Shown piece by piece: positions 7,498 through 15,118 of a stretch of DNA of 42,776 nt. This DNA comes from Clostridia bacterium (GTDB lineage Bacteria; Bacillota; Clostridia; UMGS1883): contig JAUNBL010000012.1 in assembly GCA_030527235.1 (NCBI GenBank), positions 1-42,776 on the forward strand. Direction: 5' to 3'. The notes beneath the pieces were generated by a model that searched no databases, was not told where the DNA came from, and worked only from the letters and a program-made list of their open reading frames with translations. Positions within the stretch are counted from its first letter, which is position 1, and each line of letters opens with the position of its first letter. The position numbers and the translations under genes are program-made.

Positions 7498-8580
7498 TCA
7501 AATATTCATCTTGTTCGCATCGAGATATTTTTTAACCATCATCGCCACCTTAAACACTATTGCGTGGTCAAATATTCTCAGGTCAAGCCCTGTAATCTTC
7601 TGCACCTTGTCCAGTCGATATACAAGCGTATTTCGGTGAACATAAAGCTGACGCGACGTTTCCGACACGTTAAGATTGTTCTCAAAGAACTTTTGAATCG
7701 TAAGTACTGTCTCGTGATCAAGCGAATCGAGCGAATCTTTTTGGAATATTTCGGTAAGGAACAGTTCGCACATCGTTGTCGGCAGCTGATAAATAAGTCT
7801 ACCTATACCGAGCGTGTTGTAACTGACAACGCTTTTCTCATTATCAAAAACACCGCCTACGTCAAGCGCGATTCTTGCCTCTTTGAAACTGCGCCCGAGC
7901 TCATGTATAGTAGGCGCGGGAGTGCCTATTCCGACGCACACATCTGTCATCGCCTCTGCAATAAGCGTGTCAGCGACCGAGCTTGCTATCCTCTCTGCCT
8001 CAGCCGATGCGTCAGCCTCACGTACTTCCCGTACAAGCACTATAGTGCTGTCGTCAATGCTGATTACAAAATCCTTGTTATTCTCGGGGAACATGCCTTC
8101 TACAATATCGCACGCATCAAGTTCACACGCCTCTGCAACCTTCACTACAAGAACAATACGCGGTATATCCTGAGAAAGGTGCAGTTCCTTCGCTTTGGCA
8201 AATATATCGCCCGGGAGAATATTGTCCAGCAAAATGTTTTTGATAAAGTTAGCTTTGTCATATCTCTCATCGTAAAGCTGGTTCATGCTGAAAAAGGCTA
8301 CGCCGAGAACCTGGCAGAACTTCAATGCCTCCTCGTCCGTCCCTTCCGCAAAACTCACGAAATCACTGCGCCGAGAACCGTGTGCCAGGAACGTAAAGCC
8401 GGCGTACTCTTTTTTTTCGCCTGCAGCAAAGCACCCGGGCAAGACAGAGTCAATAGCCGCGTCAATTTCGGCGGGGCAATCGGGCGCGATAATAAAGCCT
8501 CCTTCATCAATCAAACCTATTCGTCTGCCGCAAATGTTCCTGAGCTCTCCTATCATGGATTTTACATATTTATTAGCCAT
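7498..8580 (-). CDS. PucR/CdaR-type transcriptional regulator
   Basis: 360 residues. The C-terminus carries a PucR-type helix-turn-helix (HTH_30): FFENNLNVSETSRQLYVHRNTLVYRLDKV followed by the GLDLR..DHAIVFKVA tail is characteristic. The middle resembles the GGDEF-like dimerisation region of CdaR/PucR proteins (about 130-280). The N-terminus is a small sensory domain without clear ligand residues. These regulators often sense sugar diacids or purine intermediates. Here the gene is placed 17 bases upstream of ftsE, with nothing catabolic beside it. The start at 8580 (MANKYV) is preferred to a TTG at 8634, because two possible ribosome sites precede it; these are in a hairpin region described separately. 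The regulated genes and the ligand are unknown. Confidence 0.8.
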   Translation of the reverse strand: MANKYVKSMIGELRNICGRRIGLIDEGGFIIAPDCPAEIDAAIDSVLPGCFAAGEKKEYAGFTFLAHGSRRSDFVSFAEGTDEEALKFCQVLGVAFFSMNQLYDERYDKANFIKNILLDNILPGDIFAKAKELHLSQDIPRIVLVVKVAEACELDACDIVEGMFPENNKDFVISIDDSTIVLVREVREADASAEAERIASSVADTLIAEAMTDVCVGIGTPAPTIHELGRSFKEARIALDVGGVFDNEKSVVSYNTLGIGRLIYQLPTTMCELFLTEIFQKDSLDSLDHETVLTIQKFFENNLNVSETSRQLYVHRNTLVYRLDKVQKITGLDLRIFDHAIVFKVAMMVKKYLDANKMNI

Positions 8581-8589
8581 AACTCTTTT

Positions 8590-8617
8590 TTTCTCCGCAA
8601 GCGGAGAAAGCTCCTTT
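8590..8617 (-). promoter_or_regulatory. Hairpin between Shine-Dalgarno and start codon of the PucR-type gene
   Basis: On the mRNA an AAAGGAG (8617-8611) is followed after one base by a perfect 9-bp hairpin, UUUCUCCGC-UU-GCGGAGAAA (8609-8590), and then 9 bases before AUG. With the hairpin folded, the effective SD-AUG spacing is about 10 bases; unfolded it is 30. The upstream GGAAAGGAG can alternatively pair with the left arm (CUUUCUCC), so two exclusive folds exist. A GGAG in the right arm is a second possible SD. Confidence 0.5.
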
Positions 8618-8663
8618 CCAAAAAATAAGTACAATACACGCTTTCATCTAATCATACAAAGAT

Positions 8664-8692
8664 ATAATAACATTTTTGCGTCGAGTTTTCAA
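8664..8692 (-). promoter_or_regulatory. Promoter of the PucR-ftsEX-M23-S41-S11 operon
   Basis: On the minus strand, TTGAAA (8687-8692) and TATTAT (8664-8669) are separated by 17 bases. This is the only convincing promoter upstream of the string of closely spaced genes that runs to 2226. The predicted leader of about 75 bases contains the hairpin at 8590-8609. Confidence 0.6.
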
Positions 8693-8789
8693 CAATTTTT
8701 ACAAAAATTTTACGATTTCAATTTAATTCTTGCTTTTTGTCAACCAAATGCCCGCTTTCCGCATAGACTGTAACGAAGGAGGTTGGTTT

Positions 8790-9026
8790 ATGCTTGCTAC
8801 CGTTGCGTCAGTAACCTCGGCTAACCGTTTGAAGAAATACGCTGAACGCGTAGGATATGATACTAAAGTCATTCAAACACCGGTCTCGCTCACAAAAGAG
8901 GGCTGCGGATACAGTCTGCGGTTCAAGGACGACTTGAAGCCGCAGATTGCAGAATTTGCATCTGAGCTCGGAATCAAAATACGCGCTTTTTGGCGTGAAG
9001 AGAACGGAGAATATATAAAAGTATGA
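8790..9026 (+). CDS. DUF3343 protein (putative Se/S carrier-like)
   Basis: A 78-residue protein with the DUF3343 pattern: an N-terminal LATVASVTSANRLKKYAE helix, a TPVSLTKEGCGYSLRF core with the single conserved Cys before a Gly, and a final GIKIRAFW strand. The family is small, resembles half of YedF/TusA-like sulfur carriers and is often encoded beside a cysteine desulfurase. Here its TGA overlaps the ATG of such a desulfurase by 4 bases. AAGGAGG stands 7 bases before ATG at 8790; an upstream in-frame start at 8730 lacks a ribosome site. A role as acceptor of sulfur or selenium from the desulfurase is inferred from the pairing and is unproven. Confidence 0.85.
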   Translation: MLATVASVTSANRLKKYAERVGYDTKVIQTPVSLTKEGCGYSLRFKDDLKPQIAEFASELGIKIRAFWREENGEYIKV

Positions 9027-10147
9027 TATACCTTGACAATTCGGCAACCACATACCCAAAACCAAAATGTGTCGCGCGCGCCGTCGCGAATTTTATAGAT
9101 AATATAGGCGGAAACCCGTCCAGAGGCGGGCATGCTCTCGCACGCAAAAGCGGTGAAATTGTATACGACTGCCGCGAAGCACTTGCGGAGCTTTTTCATG
9201 TGGGGAATCCCGAGCGCATAGTTTTTACCAAAAACGCCACCGAAGCGCTTAACACAGCAATTTTTGGCGTGGTGGGAAAAGGCGATGAAATAATAATAAC
9301 TTCTATGGAGCACAACAGTGTGCTTCGCGCTGCGTTTGAAGCGCAAAACAGGGGGGCGCGGCTGGTTATCGTGAGAGCGGACGCGGACGGTCATATAACT
9401 CCCGATGCTATTGAAGCGCAAATAAATGCGCGTACAAAACTAATCTGTATTATCCATGCCTCAAATGTGAACGGCGCCCTCAACGACATATACGCTGTCG
9501 CACAAATGGCAAAAAGGCACGGTGTGCTTTGTCTTGCGGATTGTTCACAGAGCGCAGGCGTGATTGACATTGATGCATCGAAGCTCGACATGCTTGCGTG
9601 TTCCGGACACAAAGGACTTATGGGACCTATGGGGACAGGAGTTCTTTACATTAGAGACGGCATTGATATCGCACCGCTCACTTTCGGAGGTACCGGTTCG
9701 CAGTCCGAAAGTGTATTTGTGCCCGACACATTTCCCGAACACCTTGAAGTAGGTACGCTCAACGGAGCGGGGATTTGCGGCTTAAACGCGGGAGTGCGTT
9801 TCATCCTCTCCCAAGGAATTGACAAAATTGCACAAAAAGAACGTTTCCTTGCCACACGATTATCTGATGGTCTGTCACAGATAAAAACTCTCAGAGTGCT
9901 TCACGATAAAAACGGCACAGCTACAATTAGCGTTGTAACGCAAGGCGTTGACTGCGTAGACGCCGCTTCAGCGCTTGACACGCACTATAATATTGCGACA
10001 AGAGCCGGTCTTCACTGCTCGCCGCTTGCACACCGCACGCTCGGAACGATTGCGAGCGGTACGCTGCGCCTGTCTGTAGGGTACTTCAATACGCCATCCG
10101 ATATTGACCGCGCACTGTTCGCACTTAAAAATTATGAAAAAAAATAA
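9023..10147 (+). CDS. Cysteine desulfurase family protein (aminotransferase class V)
   Basis: 374 residues of a PLP-dependent fold type I enzyme. SGHKG (194-198) gives the Schiff-base Lys197, HNS near 97-99 and ADCSQSAG (172-179) are PLP pocket motifs, and GLHCSP has the probable active-site Cys332. The compact form, with one Cys in RAGLHC and the start YLDNSATTYPKP, matches the group of cysteine desulfurases that travel with DUF3343 proteins rather than IscS/NifS with a scaffold gene. It would remove sulfur (or selenium) from cysteine (selenocysteine) as an enzyme-bound persulfide. No IscU or SufBCD gene is near. A terminator follows directly. Confidence 0.88.
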   Translation: MIYLDNSATTYPKPKCVARAVANFIDNIGGNPSRGGHALARKSGEIVYDCREALAELFHVGNPERIVFTKNATEALNTAIFGVVGKGDEIIITSMEHNSVLRAAFEAQNRGARLVIVRADADGHITPDAIEAQINARTKLICIIHASNVNGALNDIYAVAQMAKRHGVLCLADCSQSAGVIDIDASKLDMLACSGHKGLMGPMGTGVLYIRDGIDIAPLTFGGTGSQSESVFVPDTFPEHLEVGTLNGAGICGLNAGVRFILSQGIDKIAQKERFLATRLSDGLSQIKTLRVLHDKNGTATISVVTQGVDCVDAASALDTHYNIATRAGLHCSPLAHRTLGTIASGTLRLSVGYFNTPSDIDRALFALKNYEKK

Positions 10148-10174
10148 AAAAGCTCTTTTCACAGAGCTTTTTTT
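10147..10174 (+). terminator. Intrinsic terminator after the cysteine desulfurase
   Basis: AAAAAGCTCT (10147-10156) and AGAGCTTTTT (10163-10172) form a 10-bp stem with a 6-base loop and a T-run to 10174. It begins at the desulfurase stop codon. Confidence 0.88.
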
Positions 10175-10184
10175 ATAGTATAAT
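10156..10184 (+). promoter_or_regulatory. Possible cdaA promoter overlapping the terminator
   Basis: TATAAT (10179-10184) is preceded, 17 bases away, by a weak TTTTCA (10156-10161) lying in the terminator loop and arm. The predicted transcription start is only about 8 bases before the cdaA ATG, and no good Shine-Dalgarno is present, so the message could be nearly leaderless. Confidence 0.4.
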
Positions 10185-10198
10185 GAAAAAAAGACTTT

Positions 10199-11056
10199 AT
10201 GAACGGACTGATAAATTTGTTTGAAAACATAGTTTCCGCTCTGAAAGAATTCTTCTCCCTTTTGCGCATTGCCGACATTGCCGACGTCGCCATTGTGGCG
10301 TTTGTTTTTTACAAAATAACAGGGCTTGTAAAAGAAACGCGCGCATGGCAGTTGGTAAAAGGCATTGTTTTGCTGCTTATCGCCACGTGGCTGAGCGACA
10401 TATTTCAATTAAATACTATTAATTTCATACTTAGGAACACTGTTCAGGTCGGAGTTCTCGCTCTTATTATTCTCTTTCAGCCTGAGCTTAGGCGTGCGCT
10501 CGAAAAAATGGGTCGGACAAGTCTGGACACATTTTTGTCTTCTCCCGTTGTGGAAATCGAGCGCTGTGCAGATGAAGTTTCCCGGGCTGCGAGCATCATG
10601 AGCGCCAAACGCTGCGGTGCTCTTATGGTTATCGAGAGAAAAACTAAAATAGGCGACATTATCGGTTCCGGTACAGAACTTGACGCGCGCATTACATCTG
10701 AATTGCTGCTGACCATTTTCTTTGACAAAACACCTCTGCATGACGGAGCTGTGGTTATATCGGACGGTAAAATTACAGCGGCCGCATGCTTGCTGCCTCT
10801 TACGGACAATGAATCTCTGTCCCGCGAGCTTGGCACTCGCCATCGCGCCGCCATAGGACTGAGTGAGTGCAGTGATGCTTTTGTGATAGTCGTTTCCGAG
10901 GAAACCGGCAAAATCAGCGTTGCCGAGGACGGAGCGCTTGAGCGCAACTTCAACCGCGAAACTTTGAAAGAGGCCATAGAAACCGCACTTACCGCGCCAA
11001 CTAAGCGCGCCGGTAAAATTGCCAAATGGAAGGAGCGGCTTAAATGGAAAAAATAA
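10199..11056 (+). CDS. cdaA: Diadenylate cyclase CdaA
   Basis: A membrane enzyme that makes c-di-AMP from two ATP. The 285 residues show three N-terminal hydrophobic helices (about 25-43, 50-68, 78-93), then a DisA_N (DAC) domain with HDGA (181-184) and RHR (214-216), the two signature motifs for ATP and metal binding, both intact. QPELRRALEKMGR just after the helices is typical. It overlaps the cdaR start by 13 bases. c-di-AMP controls osmolyte uptake and cell-wall homeostasis in Firmicutes. The third gene of the common cdaA-cdaR-glmM operon is missing; a lipoprotein gene stands in its place. Confidence 0.95.
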   Translation: MNGLINLFENIVSALKEFFSLLRIADIADVAIVAFVFYKITGLVKETRAWQLVKGIVLLLIATWLSDIFQLNTINFILRNTVQVGVLALIILFQPELRRALEKMGRTSLDTFLSSPVVEIERCADEVSRAASIMSAKRCGALMVIERKTKIGDIIGSGTELDARITSELLLTIFFDKTPLHDGAVVISDGKITAAACLLPLTDNESLSRELGTRHRAAIGLSECSDAFVIVVSEETGKISVAEDGALERNFNRETLKEAIETALTAPTKRAGKIAKWKERLKWKK

Positions 11057-11982
11057 CAAATCCTTCTCCGTGGTTGGTTAAGATTGCCGCCGTTTTACTT
11101 GCGGTTGCGCTGTGGTTCTACGTTTCATATGCGGAAAATCCTGAAATGAATTCACTTGTCCGCGGAATCCCCGTTTCCATAACCGGCACGGCTGATTTAC
11201 GCGACAAAGGATTTGCAGTGTCTGAAATTTCAGTAAAAACAGTGGACGTACGGATTAAGGTTCGCCGCACACAATTAAATCAGTTTAATTCACAAACCAT
11301 TTCGGCATCGGTGAGCGTATCCGGCATAAGCGGAGTCGGCGAATATGATTTGCCCTTGCTCGTAACGCTGCCCTCAACTTCTGCGAGTTTAGCAGACCGC
11401 AGCGTTACGCTGGCCACTGTCAAAATAGAGCCGTATTCACAAAAAGAGCTGCCGGTTCAGTTTGTCCCTTCCGGCGAAGTACGCGGCGGATTAGTGCTTG
11501 ATGAAATTATTCTTTCTCCTGAAAAAGTTACCGTAGACGGAGCAAAGAGCGCTGTGGATAAAGTTGACTCAGTGTCCACGGAAGCGGTGGATATGTCAAG
11601 TTTTACGGAATCCTCAGTAATTACAGCGCGGCTTTACGCGTTGGACAAGGACGGCGGCGTTATAGACGAAGCTTCGCTTTCTTCAGAGAGTGCGGTAGCA
11701 ACAGTTTCTTTCCTTGCGTCAAAGGAAGTGCCTGTCCAGCCCGATATGCGAAATATTGACAACGAATCTCCCGACTCAATATCGTGTACCGTTACGCCCG
11801 AAAAAGTCACTGTAGTAGGCAGCGCGTCGATTATAGACAATATAGAGTATGTAATGACTGACCCGATAGATATGTCCTCTTTTTACGCAGACACTCAGAT
11901 GACAATCGACCTTAATATCCCCACAGGCGTTAAAATAGCAGAGGACATAGAGCGCGTCAGTGCACAAATAACTTTTAATTAA
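11044..11982 (+). CDS. cdaR: CdaR (YbbR-domain regulator of CdaA)
   Basis: 312 residues: an N-terminal membrane helix (about 10-28, LVKIAAVLLAVALWFYV) followed by three YbbR-type beta domains with recurring patterns such as PVSITGT, SPEKVTVDGAKSAVDKVDSV and TPEKVTVVGSASIIDNIEYV. The last two are near copies of each other, as expected of YbbR repeats. In Bacillus and Listeria, CdaR binds CdaA and adjusts c-di-AMP synthesis from outside the membrane. GGAG stands 8 bases before the ATG, inside the end of cdaA, so the two are translated from one message. Confidence 0.92.
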   Translation: MEKITNPSPWLVKIAAVLLAVALWFYVSYAENPEMNSLVRGIPVSITGTADLRDKGFAVSEISVKTVDVRIKVRRTQLNQFNSQTISASVSVSGISGVGEYDLPLLVTLPSTSASLADRSVTLATVKIEPYSQKELPVQFVPSGEVRGGLVLDEIILSPEKVTVDGAKSAVDKVDSVSTEAVDMSSFTESSVITARLYALDKDGGVIDEASLSSESAVATVSFLASKEVPVQPDMRNIDNESPDSISCTVTPEKVTVVGSASIIDNIEYVMTDPIDMSSFYADTQMTIDLNIPTGVKIAEDIERVSAQITFN

Positions 11983-11997
11983 CGGAGGATGATGTGA

Positions 11998-12657
11998 ATG
12001 CACAAACTGCACAAAATGTACAAAATGTTTTCTATCGGACTTTCTCTCCTGCTGCTGAGCGCATGTACCGGCGCTCCGGCATCTTCCCCGAGCGTTACGG
12101 ACATTGTTTCGGAACTCTCCACAACACAGTATTTTTTGAGTGATGCTGTGGCGGAAGAAGACGCTGAAAAAATTCTTACCGCCGGAATAAATTCTCAGAG
12201 CGGAATGAATGCCCAGCCATGGCACTTCTCAGCAGTGAGCAATGCAGAAGTTCTTAGCGCCATTGCAAATGACATGAGCGCCTCAATGCCCGCCATGAGC
12301 AACGCGCCAAGCAACGAAAGCGCACCTGCCAAAGCGCAAATCTCCGACGCTCCTCTGGCAATTGTAGTTTCTTGTAAGTCCGGCTCCGATTTAGACGCGG
12401 GGCTCGCCTGTCAGTCCATGGCAATCCAGGCAGGCTTGCTCGGATACGGCACAAAAATAGTATCCTCGCCCAAGGTCGTCCTGAACGGAGACAAGCAGGG
12501 CGAGTACAAGAAGCTGCTCGGAATACCCGATGATATGCAGGTTGTTACCGTTTTGCTAGTCGGCAAAAAAAATACACAGATTGACGAAACACTTGAAGGC
12601 TACACCGGCGCAACAACACGAAATTCTTTTGATGCAGTTGTTACCTTGGTTGATTAG
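11998..12657 (+). CDS. Nitroreductase-fold lipoprotein
   Basis: 219 residues. The N-terminus is a lipoprotein signal with the lipobox LLSAC (Cys23), so the protein should be anchored outside the membrane. The rest has the nitroreductase-family layout: INSQSGMNAQPWHFSAV near 63-79 corresponds to the FMN-binding S-x-x-N-x-Q-P-W segment, and the tail has the LACQSMAIQAGLLGYGT helix and the GIPDDMQVVTVLLVGKK strand found before the C-terminal swap. An FMN or FAD oxidoreductase role is inferred. A flavoenzyme outside the membrane is unusual; it would need exported flavin. The gene begins 15 bases after cdaR with GGAGG before ATG, so it is in the cda operon. The first codons contain an imperfect 9-base triplication. 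Confidence 0.75.
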   Translation: MHKLHKMYKMFSIGLSLLLLSACTGAPASSPSVTDIVSELSTTQYFLSDAVAEEDAEKILTAGINSQSGMNAQPWHFSAVSNAEVLSAIANDMSASMPAMSNAPSNESAPAKAQISDAPLAIVVSCKSGSDLDAGLACQSMAIQAGLLGYGTKIVSSPKVVLNGDKQGEYKKLLGIPDDMQVVTVLLVGKKNTQIDETLEGYTGATTRNSFDAVVTLVD

Positions 12658-12678
12658 CAAATCAGTAAATCAGCAGAC

Positions 12679-12710
12679 AAAAAATGCAAGCCTGACGGTT
12701 TGCATTTTTT
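12679..12710. terminator. Bidirectional terminator between the cda operon and ribF
   Basis: AAAAAATGCAAGCC (12679-12692) and GGTTTGCATTTTTT (12697-12710) form a 14-bp stem with one G-U type pair and a 4-base loop. The T-run on each strand makes it usable for both converging operons. Its edge touches the ribF stop codon. Confidence 0.9.
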
Positions 12711-13210
12711 TACATCAATTTTTTCGCCTTTACTGTTTCGCCGTTTGCGATGAGGTTTCTGATGCGAGTAGAGCTTATCGACTCGTTGTCTCTTTTCAAA
12801 AGAGGCATTACAACGGTTTTGAAACCGTATTTTTCACCGAAATCTCTCAGTTGTCTCGGCGTACAGGCGGCATGTCGGCCAAAACGGTAATTTTCCCCGC
12901 AAAATACGACTTTGGCGTCAAGAGTCCCCCGCAATATCTCGGCGGCAAATTCCTCCCCGCTCATTCTGAGGTGTCTCTCGTCGAGCAGGTATAGCTCGTC
13001 TATGCCGCACAATCGTATTCTCTGCTCTTTTTCTGAGAACGTGCATAGCAACATCGGTTCTTTTTGAGCCAGGAGGCTTTCGGGCGACTCGGAAAACGTA
13101 ACCGCGATGCTTTTTTCACCTCTTGCGCGTGCCGCTCTTACAGCGCGTTTCAGCAGAGCCCGATGTGCGGCATGAACTCCGTCAAAAAAGCCAAGAACGC
13201 ATACGCTCAT
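12710..13210 (-). CDS. ribF: FAD synthetase domain only (RibF N-terminal half)
   Basis: A nucleotidyltransferase that attaches AMP to FMN. The 166 residues show LGFFDGVHAAH at the start (the GxFDGxHxGH nucleotide motif), CGENYRFGR in the middle and SSTRIRNLI near the end. Bifunctional RibF proteins are about 310 residues long, with a riboflavin-kinase domain after this point; here the protein stops at LIANGETVKAKKLM, right where the linker begins. The downstream DNA holds only a terminator and a convergent gene, so no kinase half was left behind. Start: ATG at 13210, sharing one base with the truB TGA. It is the last gene of the rimP operon, where ribF normally sits. Confidence 0.85.
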   Translation of the reverse strand: MSVCVLGFFDGVHAAHRALLKRAVRAARARGEKSIAVTFSESPESLLAQKEPMLLCTFSEKEQRIRLCGIDELYLLDERHLRMSGEEFAAEILRGTLDAKVVFCGENYRFGRHAACTPRQLRDFGEKYGFKTVVMPLLKRDNESISSTRIRNLIANGETVKAKKLM

Positions 13211-14073
13211 CAATAAAACCCCCTTATCAGGCGCAGGCAAGGCCGTTCTTCCTCTGTATCTCCTTCCATCAACGCCGTAAAAATACCGTTTTCGTCATAT
13301 ACGCGAAACGTCTTTCCCAAAACTGCGGCAGGATAAAATATCGGCACTCCGTTTTTTACTCTGTCCGCACTCTTTTTGTCCAGATTAATTTCCTCAAATT
13401 CCTCAAAACACTTATCAGTCGGAATCAGCGGCGTATCCTCCGACAGCGAGTCCATTTCAATCGCCTGCGCAATATTAAACATGCCGCTTTTTGTACGTAT
13501 CAGGCTCTCTACCGCCCCGCCGCACCCAAGCTGCTTACCCAAATCATCGGCAAGAGTCCGTATATATGTACCCTTGGAACAGTGTACGTCTATCGTTATA
13601 TACGGCAGCGAAAATTCAGCAAGAACTGCGTTGTAAACAGTAACCTTACGACAAGGCCGTTTTACCTCTATCCCCTTTCTGGCCAGCGAGTAGAGGCGCT
13701 GTCCGCCCAAAGAGACTGCGCTATACATAGGCGGAATCTGCTCTATTTCACCCAGGAATTGTTTAAGAGCATTTTCCACATCGCCTTGTGTTATGCTGAC
13801 ATCCGACCTTGAGAGAATTCTGCCGTCCATATCAAGCGTATCCGTCGTCACACCGAGCAGAATTCGGGCGCGGTAGCGCTTGTCCTTTTCAATCAAAAAC
13901 TCAGACGCACGTGTAGCCGTCCCCAGCAGGACCGGAAGCACTCCTTCAGCAAGCGGGTCAAGCGTCCCGGCATGGCCGACGCGTTTCATATTAAAACTAC
14001 GCCGCACAGCATTGACCGCCCTCTGAGAGGTAATGCCGCGCGGTTTGTTTAACACAAGTATTCCGTTTTTCAT
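13210..14073 (-). CDS. truB: tRNA pseudouridine-55 synthase TruB
   Basis: It isomerises U55 in the T-loop of tRNAs. GHAGTLDPLAEGVLPV holds the catalytic Asp in the standard context, ILVLNKPRGITSQ is the conserved start of the fold, and KGTYIRTLADDLG is another TruB motif. 287 residues from the preferred ATG at 14073 (MKNGIL). In-frame ATGs at 14079 and 14085 and a more distant AGGAAAGGA leave the exact start open. The end overlaps ribF by one base, giving TGATG coupling. Confidence 0.95.
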   Translation of the reverse strand: MKNGILVLNKPRGITSQRAVNAVRRSFNMKRVGHAGTLDPLAEGVLPVLLGTATRASEFLIEKDKRYRARILLGVTTDTLDMDGRILSRSDVSITQGDVENALKQFLGEIEQIPPMYSAVSLGGQRLYSLARKGIEVKRPCRKVTVYNAVLAEFSLPYITIDVHCSKGTYIRTLADDLGKQLGCGGAVESLIRTKSGMFNIAQAIEMDSLSEDTPLIPTDKCFEEFEEINLDKKSADRVKNGVPIFYPAAVLGKTFRVYDENGIFTALMEGDTEEERPCLRLIRGFY

Positions 14074-14152
14074 TCCCATGACCATAGCTTTCGCGTGTAC
14101 AAAAGCTTCCTTTCCTCGGAATCTTTGCGGCAAATGCAGCAAAATAAATTTT

Positions 14153-15118
14153 TTAAGTCTCTATCGCTTGTGACAGAAGTTCAGCAAGCCGGCTCTCGGC
14201 CTCTTTAAGAGTGGCAATAAAAGTTGCCCCCGAAGCGTGGATATGTCCTCCCCCGCCAAGCGCCGCAGCCACACGCTGGACGTCAACGCTGCCCTTTGAG
14301 CGGAAGCTTGCCTTCACATAGCCTTCTCCCTGCTGTGTTATAAACGCACTCGCGAGGACTGAGCATATAGTGCGCGGCAGCGCGGAAAGCGCTTCCGTAT
14401 CGCTCTTTGTCGCACCGTATTTAATCAGAACTTCGTTGGGGATTGCGCAGACTGCCACCTTGCCATCACAATAAAGGTGCGTTCTTTCTATAGTTTCCGC
14501 TGTAAGTCTAAGCTGTACCTCTGTTTTGCTTTCATAGAGAGCCTCGCAAATTTGACTCATATCTATACCTGTCTTTGTAAGCTCGGCGGCAATTTCAAAT
14601 GTTCTGGAGGTGGCATTTGAATACTTAAACGAGCCGGTGTCGGATGAAATTGCGGCGAAAAGATACGCTGCCGCTTGTTTTGATACTTTGCCGCCGCAAA
14701 GCTCATAGAGTATCTGACCTGTCGCTGCCGCCGCGGGGTCTACGCACATGAGTTTTGCAAAACTGCCGTTTTGCACATGATGGTCTATACACACAGTGTC
14801 AGCATGTTCGGCAAATCGCTTCGCAGCCCGCCCCAGCCTCTTTATATCGCCTGCGTCAAGCACGCACAAACACTCGTAATCAAAAGGCGAATTCTCGTCA
14901 TCATTATACACTCTTGTGTCGGTCCTAATAAGCGACATGGCAAAAGAAAGCGGCGCGTCTGTATACACATCGCACAAAACACCGTTTTCACGCAAAACGC
15001 ATTGAAGCGCCGACGCACTGCCGAGGGCATCCCAATCCGGCTCTATATGCATGAACACGGCAACGCTTTTTTTCGTTTTCAGGTACTCCACCGCGTTTTG
15101 CTGTGCATTTGCATTCAT
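14153..15118 (-). CDS. nrnA: DHH-family nanoRNase/pAp phosphatase NrnA
   Basis: 321 residues with the DHH/DHHA1 layout: H24, D28 and D30 in HIEPDWDALGS, D88 in VLDAGD, DHH at 112-114, and a C-terminal GGGGHIHASGA (DHHA1) that binds the substrate. The metal ligands are complete. NrnA degrades short RNA oligonucleotides and, in Firmicutes, also dephosphorylates 3'-phosphoadenosine 5'-phosphate. It starts at ATG 15118, overlapping rbfA's stop by 4 bases, in the classic rbfA-nrnA-truB order. Confidence 0.92.
   Translation of the reverse strand: MNANAQQNAVEYLKTKKSVAVFMHIEPDWDALGSASALQCVLRENGVLCDVYTDAPLSFAMSLIRTDTRVYNDDENSPFDYECLCVLDAGDIKRLGRAAKRFAEHADTVCIDHHVQNGSFAKLMCVDPAAAATGQILYELCGGKVSKQAAAYLFAAISSDTGSFKYSNATSRTFEIAAELTKTGIDMSQICEALYESKTEVQLRLTAETIERTHLYCDGKVAVCAIPNEVLIKYGATKSDTEALSALPRTICSVLASAFITQQGEGYVKASFRSKGSVDVQRVAAALGGGGHIHASGATFIATLKEAESRLAELLSQAIET

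Noticed and set aside
7564-8628. Plus-strand frame of 354 codons opposite the PucR-type gene
   Set aside because: It is long only because of the reverse-frame composition of the real gene; it has no ribosome site and no motif.
7498-8634. TTG start at 8634 for the PucR-type regulator
   Set aside because: It would translate the ribosome site and hairpin; no ribosome site precedes it at a suitable distance.
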